Assembly: GCF_002845985.1 (NCBI RefSeq)
Contig: NZ_PDFK01000009.1
Span: forward strand, 62,001 to 126,000
Direction: 5' to 3'
Source of the DNA: Lysinibacillus fusiformis
Lineage (GTDB): Bacteria; Bacillota; Bacilli; Bacillales_A; Planococcaceae
Length of the DNA: 64,000 nt
Part shown: piece by piece, positions 1 to 8,503 of the stretch
Layout of the letters: every line of letters begins with the position of its first letter
Position numbering within the stretch: position 1 is the stretch's first letter
Translations under genes and position numbers: made by a program
Notes under the pieces: generated by a model
Told to the model about the DNA's origin: nothing
The model's database searches: none
Seen by the model: only the letters and a program-made list of their open reading frames with translations

Positions 1-122
1 TTATTTTTATGAAAGATGGCAAGTTGTATAATGAAATACATCGTGGCAACAACCGCAAGCAATTTTACCAAGAAATAATGGACACGCTTGCTTTTTTAGG
101 TGGTGGGCATCATGAGCTTTAA
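1..122 (+). CDS. ABC transporter ATP-binding protein, BceA-like (C-terminal end only)
   Basis: Only the last 39 residues are inside the window; the frame starts at base 3 and ends with TAA at 120-122. The visible tail (FMKDGKLYNEIHRG, then an FYQEIMDTLAFLGG-like stretch) resembles the C-terminus of BceA/YxdL-type ATPases of antimicrobial-peptide transporters. The gene overlaps the next one, a BceB-type permease, by 11 bases, so the two are translationally coupled and should form one transporter at the membrane. No nucleotide-binding motif is visible because the rest lies outside. The assignment rests mainly on the partner gene. Confidence 0.75.
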   Translation, partial: IFMKDGKLYNEIHRGNNRKQFYQEIMDTLAFLGGGHHEL

Positions 123-1953
123 TCACATCGTCCTTCAAAATATTTTACGGGACAAATGGACATACGTTTCTTATTTCTTAAGTAGCATGTTTTCCATTAT
201 TATTTTCTTTTTATTTTCTGTGATCGTCTTTCATCCAAGTCTGAAAAGCTTAGACCCCGATTCGACACTTGGTATCTCACTGATGTTAGCTAGTATGCTC
301 GTTTATTTATTTTCTTTTATTTATATCACCTATTCAATTATGGCGTTTTTACGCAAGAAGACCAAAACGCTAGGAATATTTATGATTACGGGAGCTTCCA
401 TGAAGCAAATTCGTAAGCTTGTATTCCGAGAAAATTTGTTAATTGGCATTTTAGCTATTCTATTTGCGATCGTTCTTGGACTTGTCATTACGCCACTTTT
501 TTTAATGGGGGCAAAGGTTGTTTTAAAGGCAGAAACGTTTGGTATGTACATGCCTCTACAAGCAATTGGCTTAACGATTGGCTTATTTCTGATTTTATTT
601 GTGGTGATATCGACAGTCATAACGAGGTTCATTAATAAAGAAGCATCTATTCAGCTCTTAAAAAGTGATACGATTATCGAAAAATCGATTAAGCCGCATT
701 ATGTGTTGTTCATTTTAAGCATAATGATAACTGGTATATTAGCGTACTTCTTAAAAACCGAGCATGCCATTGTAGACACGCTAGGTATTCTCTATTATCT
801 GTTATTTTTCACTAGTATTCTTTGTACAATTCATTTAGTCATCGCACAGGGCTTGAGGCTATTTTTAAAAATATTTGAAAGGTCCCCTGCCTATCTTCGT
901 AAAACGAATATGCTGTTGGCATCCAATTTAAATGCAAAAATGAAATCACATGCAAATATGCTGTTTCTAGTCACTATCCTATTAAGCGGTGTCTTTCTAT
1001 GCACTAGCATTTTATTTAGCTCTTATTACAATGTAAAAAAGGATAGTGAAGAAAATTACCCGTATAGCTTTCAATACATTGCTGATCCAAAGGCTGACGA
1101 CAATATGGTAAAGACTGATCTTGATTATCTTGAAAATAATCTATCATCGGTTCGTGCACAAAAGTTTTTTATTGAATTTAAATCAAATGAGGATCAACGC
1201 ATTGGCTATATGGCATTATCGGATTATAACCTGTTACAACAACAGGAAAATGTCCTACATCAAAATGAATTTATTGCTGTAGCAGGAAGTCGAGGTGTAG
1301 CGACTATAACAGACAATGCCAGTGACCCGTATATAAAGTCGTTCAAACTTACTAAAACGATTGAGCAAAATCTGCTATCTACTGGTTTCCAGCATAGTTA
1401 TTTCATTGTACCTGACAGCATCTACCAAGCCATAGACTACCCAGTTTATAAAACCTATATTTATGAGCTAGACAACTGGGCAGCCCATATAGAATTGGCG
1501 AATATAATTACTAAAAACATACCATCTCTACCTGGAGAACGTTATGTTACTTCCAAAATTGATTTGTATGACACGGAGATGTTTATCAAAAGCGTCATGT
1601 TCTTTATAGGCTCCATGTTAAGTTTAATTTTCTTAAGTGCTGCCATGAGTATACTGTATTTCTATTTGCAAACTACATTACTACAGGAGAAGGAAAAGTA
1701 TATTGGCATCCGTAAGCTAGGGCTTTCCAAAAAAGAATTAGCTACCGTTATTGCCAAAGAGTTAGCGATCCTTATATTTGTGCCGTTCACTATTGCCATT
1801 ATGCTATTGCTGACGACATTATTGTCTATGCGTACAATGGTCTCTACGGCATTTTTACAGGTTTCCATGGCTAGCTCTTGCTGTTTCTTTGTGCTTTTCC
1901 TCATTAGTTACCTATTTATTCGTAAAAGCTATTTTAAACGCCTTGTAAGCTAA
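112..1953 (+). CDS. BceB-type ABC transporter permease (FtsX fold)
   Basis: Membrane subunit of a bacitracin/antimicrobial-peptide resistance transporter. It is about 613 residues long, close to BceB and YxdM (roughly 620-650). Hydrophobic segments are arranged as in BceB: one at residues 15-40, a group to about 310, then a large extracellular region of about 200 residues (310-510), and three final helices. FtsX-like stretches occur in both halves. An upstream GTG at 100 is in frame, but the ATG at 112 sits about 5 nt behind GGTGGTGGG and matches the family N-terminus (MSFNHIVLQN), so it was chosen. Such transporters usually sense peptide flux for a BceRS-type two-component system, which would lie to the left of the window. 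The substrate is unknown. Confidence 0.88.
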   Translation: MSFNHIVLQNILRDKWTYVSYFLSSMFSIIIFFLFSVIVFHPSLKSLDPDSTLGISLMLASMLVYLFSFIYITYSIMAFLRKKTKTLGIFMITGASMKQIRKLVFRENLLIGILAILFAIVLGLVITPLFLMGAKVVLKAETFGMYMPLQAIGLTIGLFLILFVVISTVITRFINKEASIQLLKSDTIIEKSIKPHYVLFILSIMITGILAYFLKTEHAIVDTLGILYYLLFFTSILCTIHLVIAQGLRLFLKIFERSPAYLRKTNMLLASNLNAKMKSHANMLFLVTILLSGVFLCTSILFSSYYNVKKDSEENYPYSFQYIADPKADDNMVKTDLDYLENNLSSVRAQKFFIEFKSNEDQRIGYMALSDYNLLQQQENVLHQNEFIAVAGSRGVATITDNASDPYIKSFKLTKTIEQNLLSTGFQHSYFIVPDSIYQAIDYPVYKTYIYELDNWAAHIELANIITKNIPSLPGERYVTSKIDLYDTEMFIKSVMFFIGSMLSLIFLSAAMSILYFYLQTTLLQEKEKYIGIRKLGLSKKELATVIAKELAILIFVPFTIAIMLLLTTLLSMRTMVSTAFLQVSMASSCCFFVLFLISYLFIRKSYFKRLVS

Positions 1954-2018
1954 AGAGGCTGGACCACAACTTTGGCCATCACGCAATCTAGATACAATTA
2001 ACAAATAGATATACGCAG

Positions 2019-2073
2019 AAAACCCGAACTATGACAAGACACTAATTGTGTTTTGTCAAATAGTCCGGGTTTT
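2019..2073. terminator. Rho-independent terminator, probably bidirectional
   Basis: A long stem pairs AAACCCGAACTAT...GACAC with GTG...TAGTCCGGGTTTT around a short AATT-containing loop. T and A runs on the two sides suit both the permease gene on the left and the convergent membrane-protein gene on the right. Confidence 0.8.
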
Positions 2074-2105
2074 ATTGGCTAAAATCTTTTTGTTCCATGC
2101 TCTTT

Positions 2106-2546
2106 TTACCAGAAAATCGGCTTTGCTACCATTAACCAAAGCATGATAAGCAATAATAAAATATACATCCATGTTTTACGCTGTAAAAGAGAAACAAATT
2201 GTTGTTGATTATAAGAAGGCGTATTAAATGTACGTAACGTCGGTTTAAACGCTCTAGCTAAAAATACAATGGATGCAAACATCACAAGGAAGGTCATGAC
2301 AATCCATGAAGTATTCCAATGATAGCCTGCATACCACATTAGCAAAATACCTGAGGCTACTAGGACATGTCCTGAATGTTTAACAATAGCAATAGCCCCT
2401 TTAAACGCTTCTATATATGGTGGCATTTCATCATTGGAAGCTGTGCGCATTTTTTTAACAATCGTTAACACAACGAACAAAGGCCCAATCGAAAGAACGG
2501 CACTTAAAATATGTATATAAAGAAGAAGTGTATAAATGGAAAACAT
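2106..2546 (-). CDS. DUF2269-like integral membrane protein
   Basis: A small membrane protein of 146 residues with four evident hydrophobic helices: near 3-25 (TLLLYIHILSAVLSIGPLFV), 50-70, 75-100 and the C-terminus. The layout and the His in the first helix resemble DUF2269 family proteins, which have no assigned biochemical role. An in-frame ATG lies seven codons upstream, but the ribosome site AAAAGGGGAG is correctly spaced only for the ATG at 2546, so the shorter start was chosen. It stands alone between convergent and divergent neighbours. Confidence 0.7.
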   Translation of the reverse strand: MFSIYTLLLYIHILSAVLSIGPLFVVLTIVKKMRTASNDEMPPYIEAFKGAIAIVKHSGHVLVASGILLMWYAGYHWNTSWIVMTFLVMFASIVFLARAFKPTLRTFNTPSYNQQQFVSLLQRKTWMYILLLLIMLWLMVAKPIFW

Positions 2547-2718
2547 GATGTGTACTCCCCTTTTCATCAGTCCTCTACATTATAGCACCCAACCTAAGTC
2601 TACTTTATCAGCAATTGTGAATCCTTTGTAAACACAGCTTGAATCATTGTTAAATTGTTTGAAAACTGCACAAAGAGGGTATTGTTTATAGTAACATGCA
2701 TTTATAGAACAAAAAGGA

Positions 2719-3360
2719 GTGATTTTTATAGGAATTCATCAATTTTTTACAAACCTTAATGACTTAGAGCGTATCATTCGCTGCCCTGGTCGCTTCAAGT
2801 TCGAAGAGCATAATGTGGCTGCCCATTCTTGGAAAGTCTCACAATACGCAATGTTCTTCGCAACATTAGAAGAAATGAATGGAGCAGAAGTGGATTGGAA
2901 GTCCTTATATGAAAAAACCATCAACCATGACTTTGCTGAAGTTTTTATTGGAGATATAAAGACCCCTGTCAAACATGCGAGTCCAGAGCTAAAGCAAATG
3001 CTAGCACATGTGGAAGAAAAGATGATGGAAAAATTTATTATCAATGAAATTCCACAAGAATTTCAGGCTATATTCTTTGAACGGATGAAAGAAGGTAAGG
3101 ACAATACGTTAGAGGGGCGTTTGCTCGAATTTGCGGATAAGCTCGATCAATTTTATGAAGCTTTCGCTGAATTAAAGCGTGGCAATACTGACAAAGAATT
3201 TGTCTATATGTACCAATCAGCCCTTTCAAAGCTTTTGGCGATTCCACTTGAAGCAACAGTGCAATATTTCCGCACAGAAATTTTAAAGGATGCAGTAAAG
3301 GAAAAAACGCATATCGATATTCAAGCCTTAACAGATGAAGTACTAAAGCCAAATAAATAA
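2719..3360 (+). CDS. HD-domain hydrolase, YfbR-like 5'-deoxynucleotidase
   Basis: A cytoplasmic metal-dependent HD phosphohydrolase of about 210 residues. Expected metal ligands are visible: His in EEHNVAAHSW, the HD pair in TINHDFAEVFIGD, and the distal Asp in EFADKLDQ. E. coli YfbR removes the 5'-phosphate from deoxynucleoside monophosphates; a similar role is inferred here. The start is odd. The ribosome site AAAGGAG (2713-2719) overlaps the GTG at 2719, while an in-frame ATA at 2728 has ideal 8-nt spacing and would give a protein beginning GIHQFFTNLNDLE, where homologues are recalled to start with M-G-I-H. Coordinates use the GTG. Confidence 0.8.
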   Translation: MIFIGIHQFFTNLNDLERIIRCPGRFKFEEHNVAAHSWKVSQYAMFFATLEEMNGAEVDWKSLYEKTINHDFAEVFIGDIKTPVKHASPELKQMLAHVEEKMMEKFIINEIPQEFQAIFFERMKEGKDNTLEGRLLEFADKLDQFYEAFAELKRGNTDKEFVYMYQSALSKLLAIPLEATVQYFRTEILKDAVKEKTHIDIQALTDEVLKPNK

Positions 3361-3374
3361 GATGCATGTACAAG

Positions 3375-3409
3375 TTTTCCGATTGAAAAATTCACGGAAG
3401 GCTTTTTTT
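3375..3409 (+). terminator. Weak rho-independent terminator
   Basis: TTCCG and CGGAA form a short stem around a 13-nt loop, followed by GGC and a run of seven T. It lies directly after the HD-domain gene. The stem is short, so efficiency is doubtful. Confidence 0.45.
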
Positions 3410-3460
3410 ATTTTCTAAAAAAAATCGTATAATGAGAGGACATGGATTGGAGGGAAAGTA

Positions 3461-3973
3461 TTGTCACAGGAATGCTCGATTGTAGAAGATTTAATACCTC
3501 TTTATAAAAAACAAAAGCTCCAAGCACCGACGATAGAATTTGTAGAACAACATCTAACAACTTGTCAGCAATGTCAGCGGCTAGCCCATTCACAGCCAAC
3601 TCAAGATGAATACTTACCCATGAAAAGAACATTATCCTTTTTTCACATCATATTTATTGTGTTATCTTTTATGTTTGCCATTAATTCATCCTTACTCGGC
3701 AATCAAAAGGGCTTTGTTATCTCATATGCACTTTTCGGTTGTCTTTCTTACCTTTTCTATAAAAACATCTGGATTGTCTTTATCATAAGCTCCGTGCCTG
3801 TATTTGTTTGGGCTATCATTAATAATCTAAATAATGGGCTCTATATTACAACCTATTCCTTCGCAGAAATAGGAGCACTCGTGATTGCAGCCGGCTACAT
3901 CGCTCTTTTACATACAATTTTCGCCTTATTAGGTGCTGCTTTTGCCATTCTACTACGTAGGGTTTTTCAATAA
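3461..3973 (+). CDS. Zinc-finger (anti-sigma-factor-like) membrane protein
   Basis: 170 residues. The N-terminal 40 residues fit a zf-HC2/anti-sigma zinc-binding fold: Cys near position 5, then VEQHLTTCQQC, giving the H-x3-C-x2-C signature. After a short linker come four hydrophobic helices (about 60-78, 82-98, 100-118 and 130-165). Zinc-finger membrane proteins of this kind often bind ECF sigma factors, but no sigma gene lies beside it, so the partner is unknown. The start is TTG at 3461, supported by GGAGGG about 7 nt upstream. A bidirectional hairpin follows. Confidence 0.65.
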   Translation: MSQECSIVEDLIPLYKKQKLQAPTIEFVEQHLTTCQQCQRLAHSQPTQDEYLPMKRTLSFFHIIFIVLSFMFAINSSLLGNQKGFVISYALFGCLSYLFYKNIWIVFIISSVPVFVWAIINNLNNGLYITTYSFAEIGALVIAAGYIALLHTIFALLGAAFAILLRRVFQ

Positions 3974-3986
3974 ATAATTATACAAA

Positions 3987-4025
3987 AAGCACCTTAAACT
4001 GATTTCTAAAGTTTAGGTGCCTTTT
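3987..4025. terminator. Bidirectional rho-independent terminator
   Basis: GCACCTTAAACT pairs with AGTTTAGGTGC around a GATTTCTA loop, with A-rich and T-rich flanks. It separates the convergent zinc-finger membrane gene and phnA. Confidence 0.85.
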
Positions 4026-4030
4026 GGTTT

Positions 4031-4369
4031 TTATGCTTTTTTCACGAATTCTGACTTTAATTTCATAGCACCAAAGCCATCAATTTTACAGTCAATATTA
4101 TGATCGCCTTCTACAAGACGAATACTTTTTACCTTTGTCCCAATTTTTAAAGTGGAAGAACTACCCTTCACCTTTAAATCCTTAATAATGGTAACTGAAT
4201 CGCCGTCAGCTAACAGATTGCCATTTGCATCCTTTACAATAAGTGCATCCGACTCCTGTTCTGATGCGTTCATACTCCACTCATGTGCACATTCCGGACA
4301 CACATAGTTTACGCCATCCTCATACGTATATTCAGAATGACATTTTGGACAATTTGGATAAGCTGCCAT
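4031..4369 (-). CDS. phnA: PhnA/YjdM zinc-ribbon protein
   Basis: 112 residues, full length for the family. The N-terminal zinc ribbon shows two knuckles, CPKC (8-11) and CPEC (24-27), followed by the PhnA domain with the typical [15 protein letters not shown] stretch. Despite the historic name (alkylphosphonate uptake), the function is not firmly known. The start ATG follows AAAGGAGGAAGCGGAA. It is a single-gene unit. Confidence 0.9.
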   Translation of the reverse strand: MAAYPNCPKCHSEYTYEDGVNYVCPECAHEWSMNASEQESDALIVKDANGNLLADGDSVTIIKDLKVKGSSSTLKIGTKVKSIRLVEGDHNIDCKIDGFGAMKLKSEFVKKA

Positions 4370-4581
4370 TTCCGCTTCCTCCTTTACATATTTTCTAGGA
4401 AAATCCTCTTTATGCTCCTATCTTTACATAATCAATCATAATAAGTAAAGACTGTTCGTATTTTCCGTTCGTATTTGTGAAAAAAATATGAAGCAGTGGC
4501 ACCATTTTGAAGGTATTTCTAGATGTCGATTACACCATTTGGAACACTTGCCCATTGACTAATTTGCAGTAATCATCTTAC

Positions 4582-4610
4582 TTGCATGTTCGTCGATCAT
4601 GCTTTATTAT
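4582..4610 (+). promoter_or_regulatory. Sigma-A type promoter of the candidate RNA gene
   Basis: TTGCAT (4582-4587), 17-nt spacer, TATTAT (4605-4610). No protein-coding gene follows on this strand; the next signal is a terminator about 230 nt downstream. Between phnA and this site (4370-4581) no gene or other clear signal is seen. Confidence 0.6.
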
Positions 4611-4616
4611 ATCCAT

Positions 4617-4873
4617 AAAGGCTGCATTGTTCGTATAATATTAAGTTTTAACCTTTAAGCTGTAAAAGGGAGTTTTATTATTGGAGTTGGAATGACGGGC
4701 CTCACACTACGGTGCATGAGGATAAGCAGGAAAACTTCTGCGAACACCCACTTTGAGGAGTGGTGGTTTAAAACTTTCTATAATAACTACGGCATACGCG
4801 GCTTTTTAGTTTGATCTTACAGCCACATGGCTTTGAAGTGAGTCACCCTTCTATTGTTGGAGGGTGATTTTTT
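4617..4873 (+). ncRNA. Candidate structured noncoding RNA of unknown class
   Basis: An about 255-nt stretch bounded by a promoter and an intrinsic terminator, with no usable reading frame. Several helices can be drawn by eye: AAGCTGTAA (about 4657) with TTACAGC (about 4817); TTATTAT with ATAATAA; a hairpin CCTCA-CAC...GTG-TGAGG (4700-4721); GCAG...CTGC (4726-4741); and CACCCACT...AGTGGTGG (4746-4767). Multi-branched folding resembles a riboswitch or a housekeeping RNA such as 6S, but it does not match tmRNA, RNase P, SRP RNA or the riboswitches I can recall. The next gene is antisense, so it is either an independent sRNA or a leader orphaned by the island. Confidence 0.5.
4843..4873 (+). terminator. 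Intrinsic terminator of the candidate RNA
   Basis: TCACCCT and AGGGTGA enclose a TCTATTGTTGG loop and are followed by six T. A strong terminator with no coding gene upstream on this strand. Confidence 0.85.
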
Positions 4874-4937
4874 ATGCGATTTTCTATCGTGTGCAAATTT
4901 TTAAAAATCCTCCTCTGAAACCACCTTTATTATGATG

Positions 4938-4976
4938 CAAAAAAAAGCAGTATATCTAATATAGATACACTGCTTA
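4938..4976 (-). terminator. Terminator of the subtilase operon
   Basis: On the minus strand AAGCAGTGTATCT pairs with AGATATACTGCTT, followed by a run of eight T. It lies just downstream of the subtilase stop codon. Confidence 0.85.
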
Positions 4977-4984
4977 AATTATTG

Positions 4985-7240
4985 TCATCCATTAAGTTGA
5001 ATTCTTAACTGTGGTTTCAGAGGAACTAAAATATTAGAATAAGTTCTAACCACTCGGTTATATAAATCTGGGACCTTAGGAGCCTTTATACTAATCACTA
5101 GAGCATAAGGAATAGGTTTAGGTATTCTAAGTGCTTGTCCCTCCTCCCTATTGTGATAATAAATGTCGAATACCGGATTTAAAAGGGAACCGGCTAAGAA
5201 TGTTTGGGAAGCTTTAAGACACGGTTCCCATTTATGTCCATCTTCCCTCAGTTCTAACTCTGCGTTGCCAAAAACATTTTTACAATTAAAGAACGCTCTC
5301 GTTTTTGGATGTCTATTAATAGTACCATCTTTTTTATTTACTCCAAATCTTTCTGTATTAGGTCGAAAAGTAACCTCTAATCCTGCCTTAGTGTATACAT
5401 TAGGATAACTAGGATCAATTTCAGGAGAGATAACAAGGGTTGAAGTAATTGATACTTTTCCTATTAGCGCTTCTTCAGGTAATGGTACATAGGCTCGAAG
5501 ATGTTCTCTAGGGTTTAATTCACCTTGATAAATCACTATAGCCTCATCGTCATCACAAGTGATTAGTTTAGAAAAATCTGTTTCAAACCTTCCCCAGCCT
5601 ACTTCTTCAATTTTATGAAGTTTTTCATTCCGCTCAGCTCGGTGGACCAACAATGCCTTATTTAATAAAGGATTATTAATATTCAACTGTGCACTCACTG
5701 CAATAGATGATCTTAGAAGATATGGTGCAGCAAAACTAGTACCACTAGTGCCCATAAGAGGATTATTCGAATCATTCGTCAAAATTACAAACTCATCTTC
5801 ATCACTACCTCCAAAGACCACACCATCTGGTTTAATAATTCCCGGGCTTCTCCCCGGACCAACACTACTATAATCCGCTTTTTCCCAAACCATTCCTTCT
5901 GTATTACACGCACCTACCGTCAACACATTAACAGCATCAGAAGGTGGCTGAATTCTATTAAACTTTAAGACATCATCTTCACAGCCAGAATTCCCAGCAG
6001 CTACAGTTACAAAAGTATTCTTACCTACCAATAAAGAATCTAGTTCTGCAGTCCAGCGATTAATCTCGTCATCCTCAATTGGAATATCAGGACCTAAACT
6101 TAAATTCACAAATTGGTATGGCCTTCCGTCTTCTTCTGCTTTTCTTAATGTCTTAATAATTCGATCCAATACATCATAGGACTCATAATCTTCAGAGGAA
6201 TCAGTATTAGAATCTATTACGCGAATATGATCTACTTCACAGATTGGATACAACTCCTCTAAAGAATTTTTATCAATTGAACCAAACAGTAATGCAGAAG
6301 TTACACCTAAACCATGTTCTAGTCCTTCCTCATGAGCTGGACCAATCCCTTCAGGATCGATAACATTTACCCATTTTCTGATAGGTGAGTTTTCTGGAAT
6401 CCCACCATCAAAAATAGCAACTCTTAAATCAGTACTTGGTACTGGTTTTTCTGAAAAAAACAAATCATTTTCTCCAATATAATTACCAGCACTAGGCATG
6501 TAAGTTCTAAGCTTAGGCATAGCTCTCAACACCCTAACATAAGTATAGCTTGCTAAATCCCTACTATTTTCTACTGAAGCATAAATAGGAACAAACGCTA
6601 AATCTCCCACATATCTAATTTTTTCCTCAACAACTTGCCCGTCATGAGTCTCCACAAATCTTTTGAACCTATTCATATTCAATAAACTGTTTCCTTCATG
6701 TAAAACAAATTCAAATAAAAAGCGCTCATCAGTTTCAGGTAAGTTTTTAACTTTCTCCTCCGATGAAAATGCACGGATTCCTTCCAAATGTGTTAAAGAT
6801 TCAGCACCTTTAACTTGTAAATCCCATCTTGAAATAGAATTAGACCATTCATAAAATTTACTTTTTGGTCCCATGACTATAATTTCATCCGTCAATGCCT
6901 CCTCTGGATGAGTTTTAACTCCCCATGCCCTAGGTTTAATTTTTCGAGAACGTCCCCCTACAGCACGTACCCCTATATTTTCAAGTAGGTCTTTAGGGAA
7001 CTCACTCTTTGAAATATATCTAGGATGCATAGTAATAACAACACTTACTTGTTCATCTGGGCAGGCATCGTCGGGTAAATTATCAAAGTCTTCTATAGTT
7101 GTGTTTAACCAACTACTTACTTGTTCTTTTGCTGTCTCAAAGTCATAAGGAGGCTTTTTTTCTCCACTACTTTTTTTAATTTTTACACTATCTGTTAATT
7201 TTTCGCCATTCCCCAATAAGTAATTATTTTCTCTCGACAC
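4985..7240 (-). CDS. ietS: Subtilisin-like serine protease, IetS-like
   Basis: A large S8-family protease of about 751 residues without a signal peptide, so probably cytoplasmic. The catalytic set is intact: Asp near 278 (VAIFDGG), His near 309 (GLEHGLGV), oxyanion Asn near 417 (AAGNSG) and Ser near 502 (GTSGTSFAAP). An N-terminal region of about 270 residues and a C-terminal region of about 220 residues flank the domain. It follows an AAA ATPase gene by 18 nt. That order matches IetA-IetS, described as a toxin-antitoxin-like plasmid stability pair in Agrobacterium and later as an anti-phage system. A TTG at 7255 is in frame, but GGGGGAG is better spaced for the GTG at 7240. Confidence 0.8.
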   Translation of the reverse strand: MSRENNYLLGNGEKLTDSVKIKKSSGEKKPPYDFETAKEQVSSWLNTTIEDFDNLPDDACPDEQVSVVITMHPRYISKSEFPKDLLENIGVRAVGGRSRKIKPRAWGVKTHPEEALTDEIIVMGPKSKFYEWSNSISRWDLQVKGAESLTHLEGIRAFSSEEKVKNLPETDERFLFEFVLHEGNSLLNMNRFKRFVETHDGQVVEEKIRYVGDLAFVPIYASVENSRDLASYTYVRVLRAMPKLRTYMPSAGNYIGENDLFFSEKPVPSTDLRVAIFDGGIPENSPIRKWVNVIDPEGIGPAHEEGLEHGLGVTSALLFGSIDKNSLEELYPICEVDHIRVIDSNTDSSEDYESYDVLDRIIKTLRKAEEDGRPYQFVNLSLGPDIPIEDDEINRWTAELDSLLVGKNTFVTVAAGNSGCEDDVLKFNRIQPPSDAVNVLTVGACNTEGMVWEKADYSSVGPGRSPGIIKPDGVVFGGSDEDEFVILTNDSNNPLMGTSGTSFAAPYLLRSSIAVSAQLNINNPLLNKALLVHRAERNEKLHKIEEVGWGRFETDFSKLITCDDDEAIVIYQGELNPREHLRAYVPLPEEALIGKVSITSTLVISPEIDPSYPNVYTKAGLEVTFRPNTERFGVNKKDGTINRHPKTRAFFNCKNVFGNAELELREDGHKWEPCLKASQTFLAGSLLNPVFDIYYHNREEGQALRIPKPIPYALVISIKAPKVPDLYNRVVRTYSNILVPLKPQLRIQLNG

Positions 7241-7258
7241 ATACCTCTCCCCCAAACA

Positions 7259-8386
7259 TCAATTCCCTGTATTTTGATATTTTCTAATAGTATCTCTAGA
7301 TATCCCCAAAATCTCAGCTGTTTTTCTTTGTGAATATCCTTGTTGAATAAACTTCAACGCAGTTTGTATTTTTACGCTCTTATCCATATTATCACACATT
7401 TTGGAAATGTAATCCTCAATACTTTCCCTTATATTAGTTTCAGATAGTATACTTTCCTTCCTAATGTTGTTTATTTTTTTTGTGACTTCGGAATATGAAG
7501 CACCTTCCAATAATATTGCTAAAGTATCAATAAAAATATCCTTTTCTGGAAATTCATCTAACAGTAGTCTTTTTATTGTTATTTGAAGGTCTTTAAAGGA
7601 AGGTTTAGGAAATTGTACAACTCTATCAAACCGTCTCCAAACTGCAGGATCTAATAATTCCTCATGGTTAGTTGCAGCAATTAATAAGTTAGAATCGGGC
7701 CATTCATCAATCTCCTGTAAAAGTACAGTTACTAACCTTTTTAACTCTCCCAGCTCAGAATCATCGCCTCTCTTTTTGGCTATTGCGTCAAATTCATCTA
7801 ATAGTAAGATACAATCGTTTTTTTTCGCAAACTCTAAAACTGCCCTGATGTTATTCCCTGTCCTACCTAAATAGCTACTCATAACGGCAGCAAGATCTAG
7901 TGTCACCAATGGTTTATTCAATTGTGCTGATATCCATTTCGCAGCCAATGTTTTCCCCACACCAGGAGGACCCACAAACAGTGCTGATCTAGTAGGAGAA
8001 AGTCCTGTTTTTCTTAATTCGTTACAAAATTTTCTTTCTTTAATTATCAATTCAAGTTCGTCACTAACAATTTTCTGCCAAGAAACAATTTCTTCAAATT
8101 TAATTTCTTCTTTTTTTACCAACTCTAATTTACTGTCTACATCTATCGGTAAAGGGTTAGGAGGTACCGCTTTTCTAGTAAGATTTACATTATCACCCAC
8201 ATTTAATAACTCTTTACTTAATTCCTTAGCGAATTCTGGATATTCCTTAGAAAACTGTTTAATATTTTTTCTCACTAATCTAACAATGTCTTGTTTACTC
8301 CCTTGTAAACTTAACCTCGTTAAATGGACGAAATAATCAAATATATCCACTTTTAGTCCACCACCATATGTTTTTATAACAACCAT
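7259..8386 (-). CDS. ietA: AAA ATPase with C-terminal HTH, IetA-like
   Basis: 375 residues. The AAA core is complete: Walker A GPPGVGKT (139-146), Walker B ILLLDEFD (193-200), sensor-1 AATN (237-240) and arginine fingers in WRRFD (250-254). The last about 35 residues (QQGYSQRKTAEILGISRDT) form a helix-turn-helix like those of resolvases, a possible DNA-binding or autoregulatory add-on. In IetAS the ATPase is thought to restrain or direct the protease. The ATG at 8386 has no clear ribosome site; a GTG at 8350 preceded by GGTGGTGGA is a fair alternative. An imperfect inverted repeat (GGACTTTATTT / AAATAAATAGTCC, 8400-8434) lies just upstream and could be an operator. Confidence 0.8.
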   Translation of the reverse strand: MVVIKTYGGGLKVDIFDYFVHLTRLSLQGSKQDIVRLVRKNIKQFSKEYPEFAKELSKELLNVGDNVNLTRKAVPPNPLPIDVDSKLELVKKEEIKFEEIVSWQKIVSDELELIIKERKFCNELRKTGLSPTRSALFVGPPGVGKTLAAKWISAQLNKPLVTLDLAAVMSSYLGRTGNNIRAVLEFAKKNDCILLLDEFDAIAKKRGDDSELGELKRLVTVLLQEIDEWPDSNLLIAATNHEELLDPAVWRRFDRVVQFPKPSFKDLQITIKRLLLDEFPEKDIFIDTLAILLEGASYSEVTKKINNIRKESILSETNIRESIEDYISKMCDNMDKSVKIQTALKFIQQGYSQRKTAEILGISRDTIRKYQNTGN

Positions 8387-8455
8387 TTTAATATAAAACG
8401 GACTTTATTTCATTACATTTAAAATAAATAGTCCATATATACTTGATGTTTTCAG

Positions 8456-8496
8456 CAATAAAATGGGGATAACCACTTAACATAGTAGCTATCCCC
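8456..8496 (-). terminator. Terminator after the 52-aa gene
   Basis: On the minus strand GGGGATA pairs with TATCCCC across an 18-nt loop, then ATTTTATT. It separates the DUF4062 unit from the ATPase-protease pair. Confidence 0.7.
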
Positions 8497-8503
8497 GTTA
8501 TTA

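Noticed and set aside
4617-4873. tmRNA, SRP RNA or RNase P RNA as the identity of the candidate RNA
   Set aside because: The conserved cores of these RNAs, as I remember them, are not found; there is no tRNA-like TPsiC arm with CCA end and no SRP GGAA tetraloop motif.
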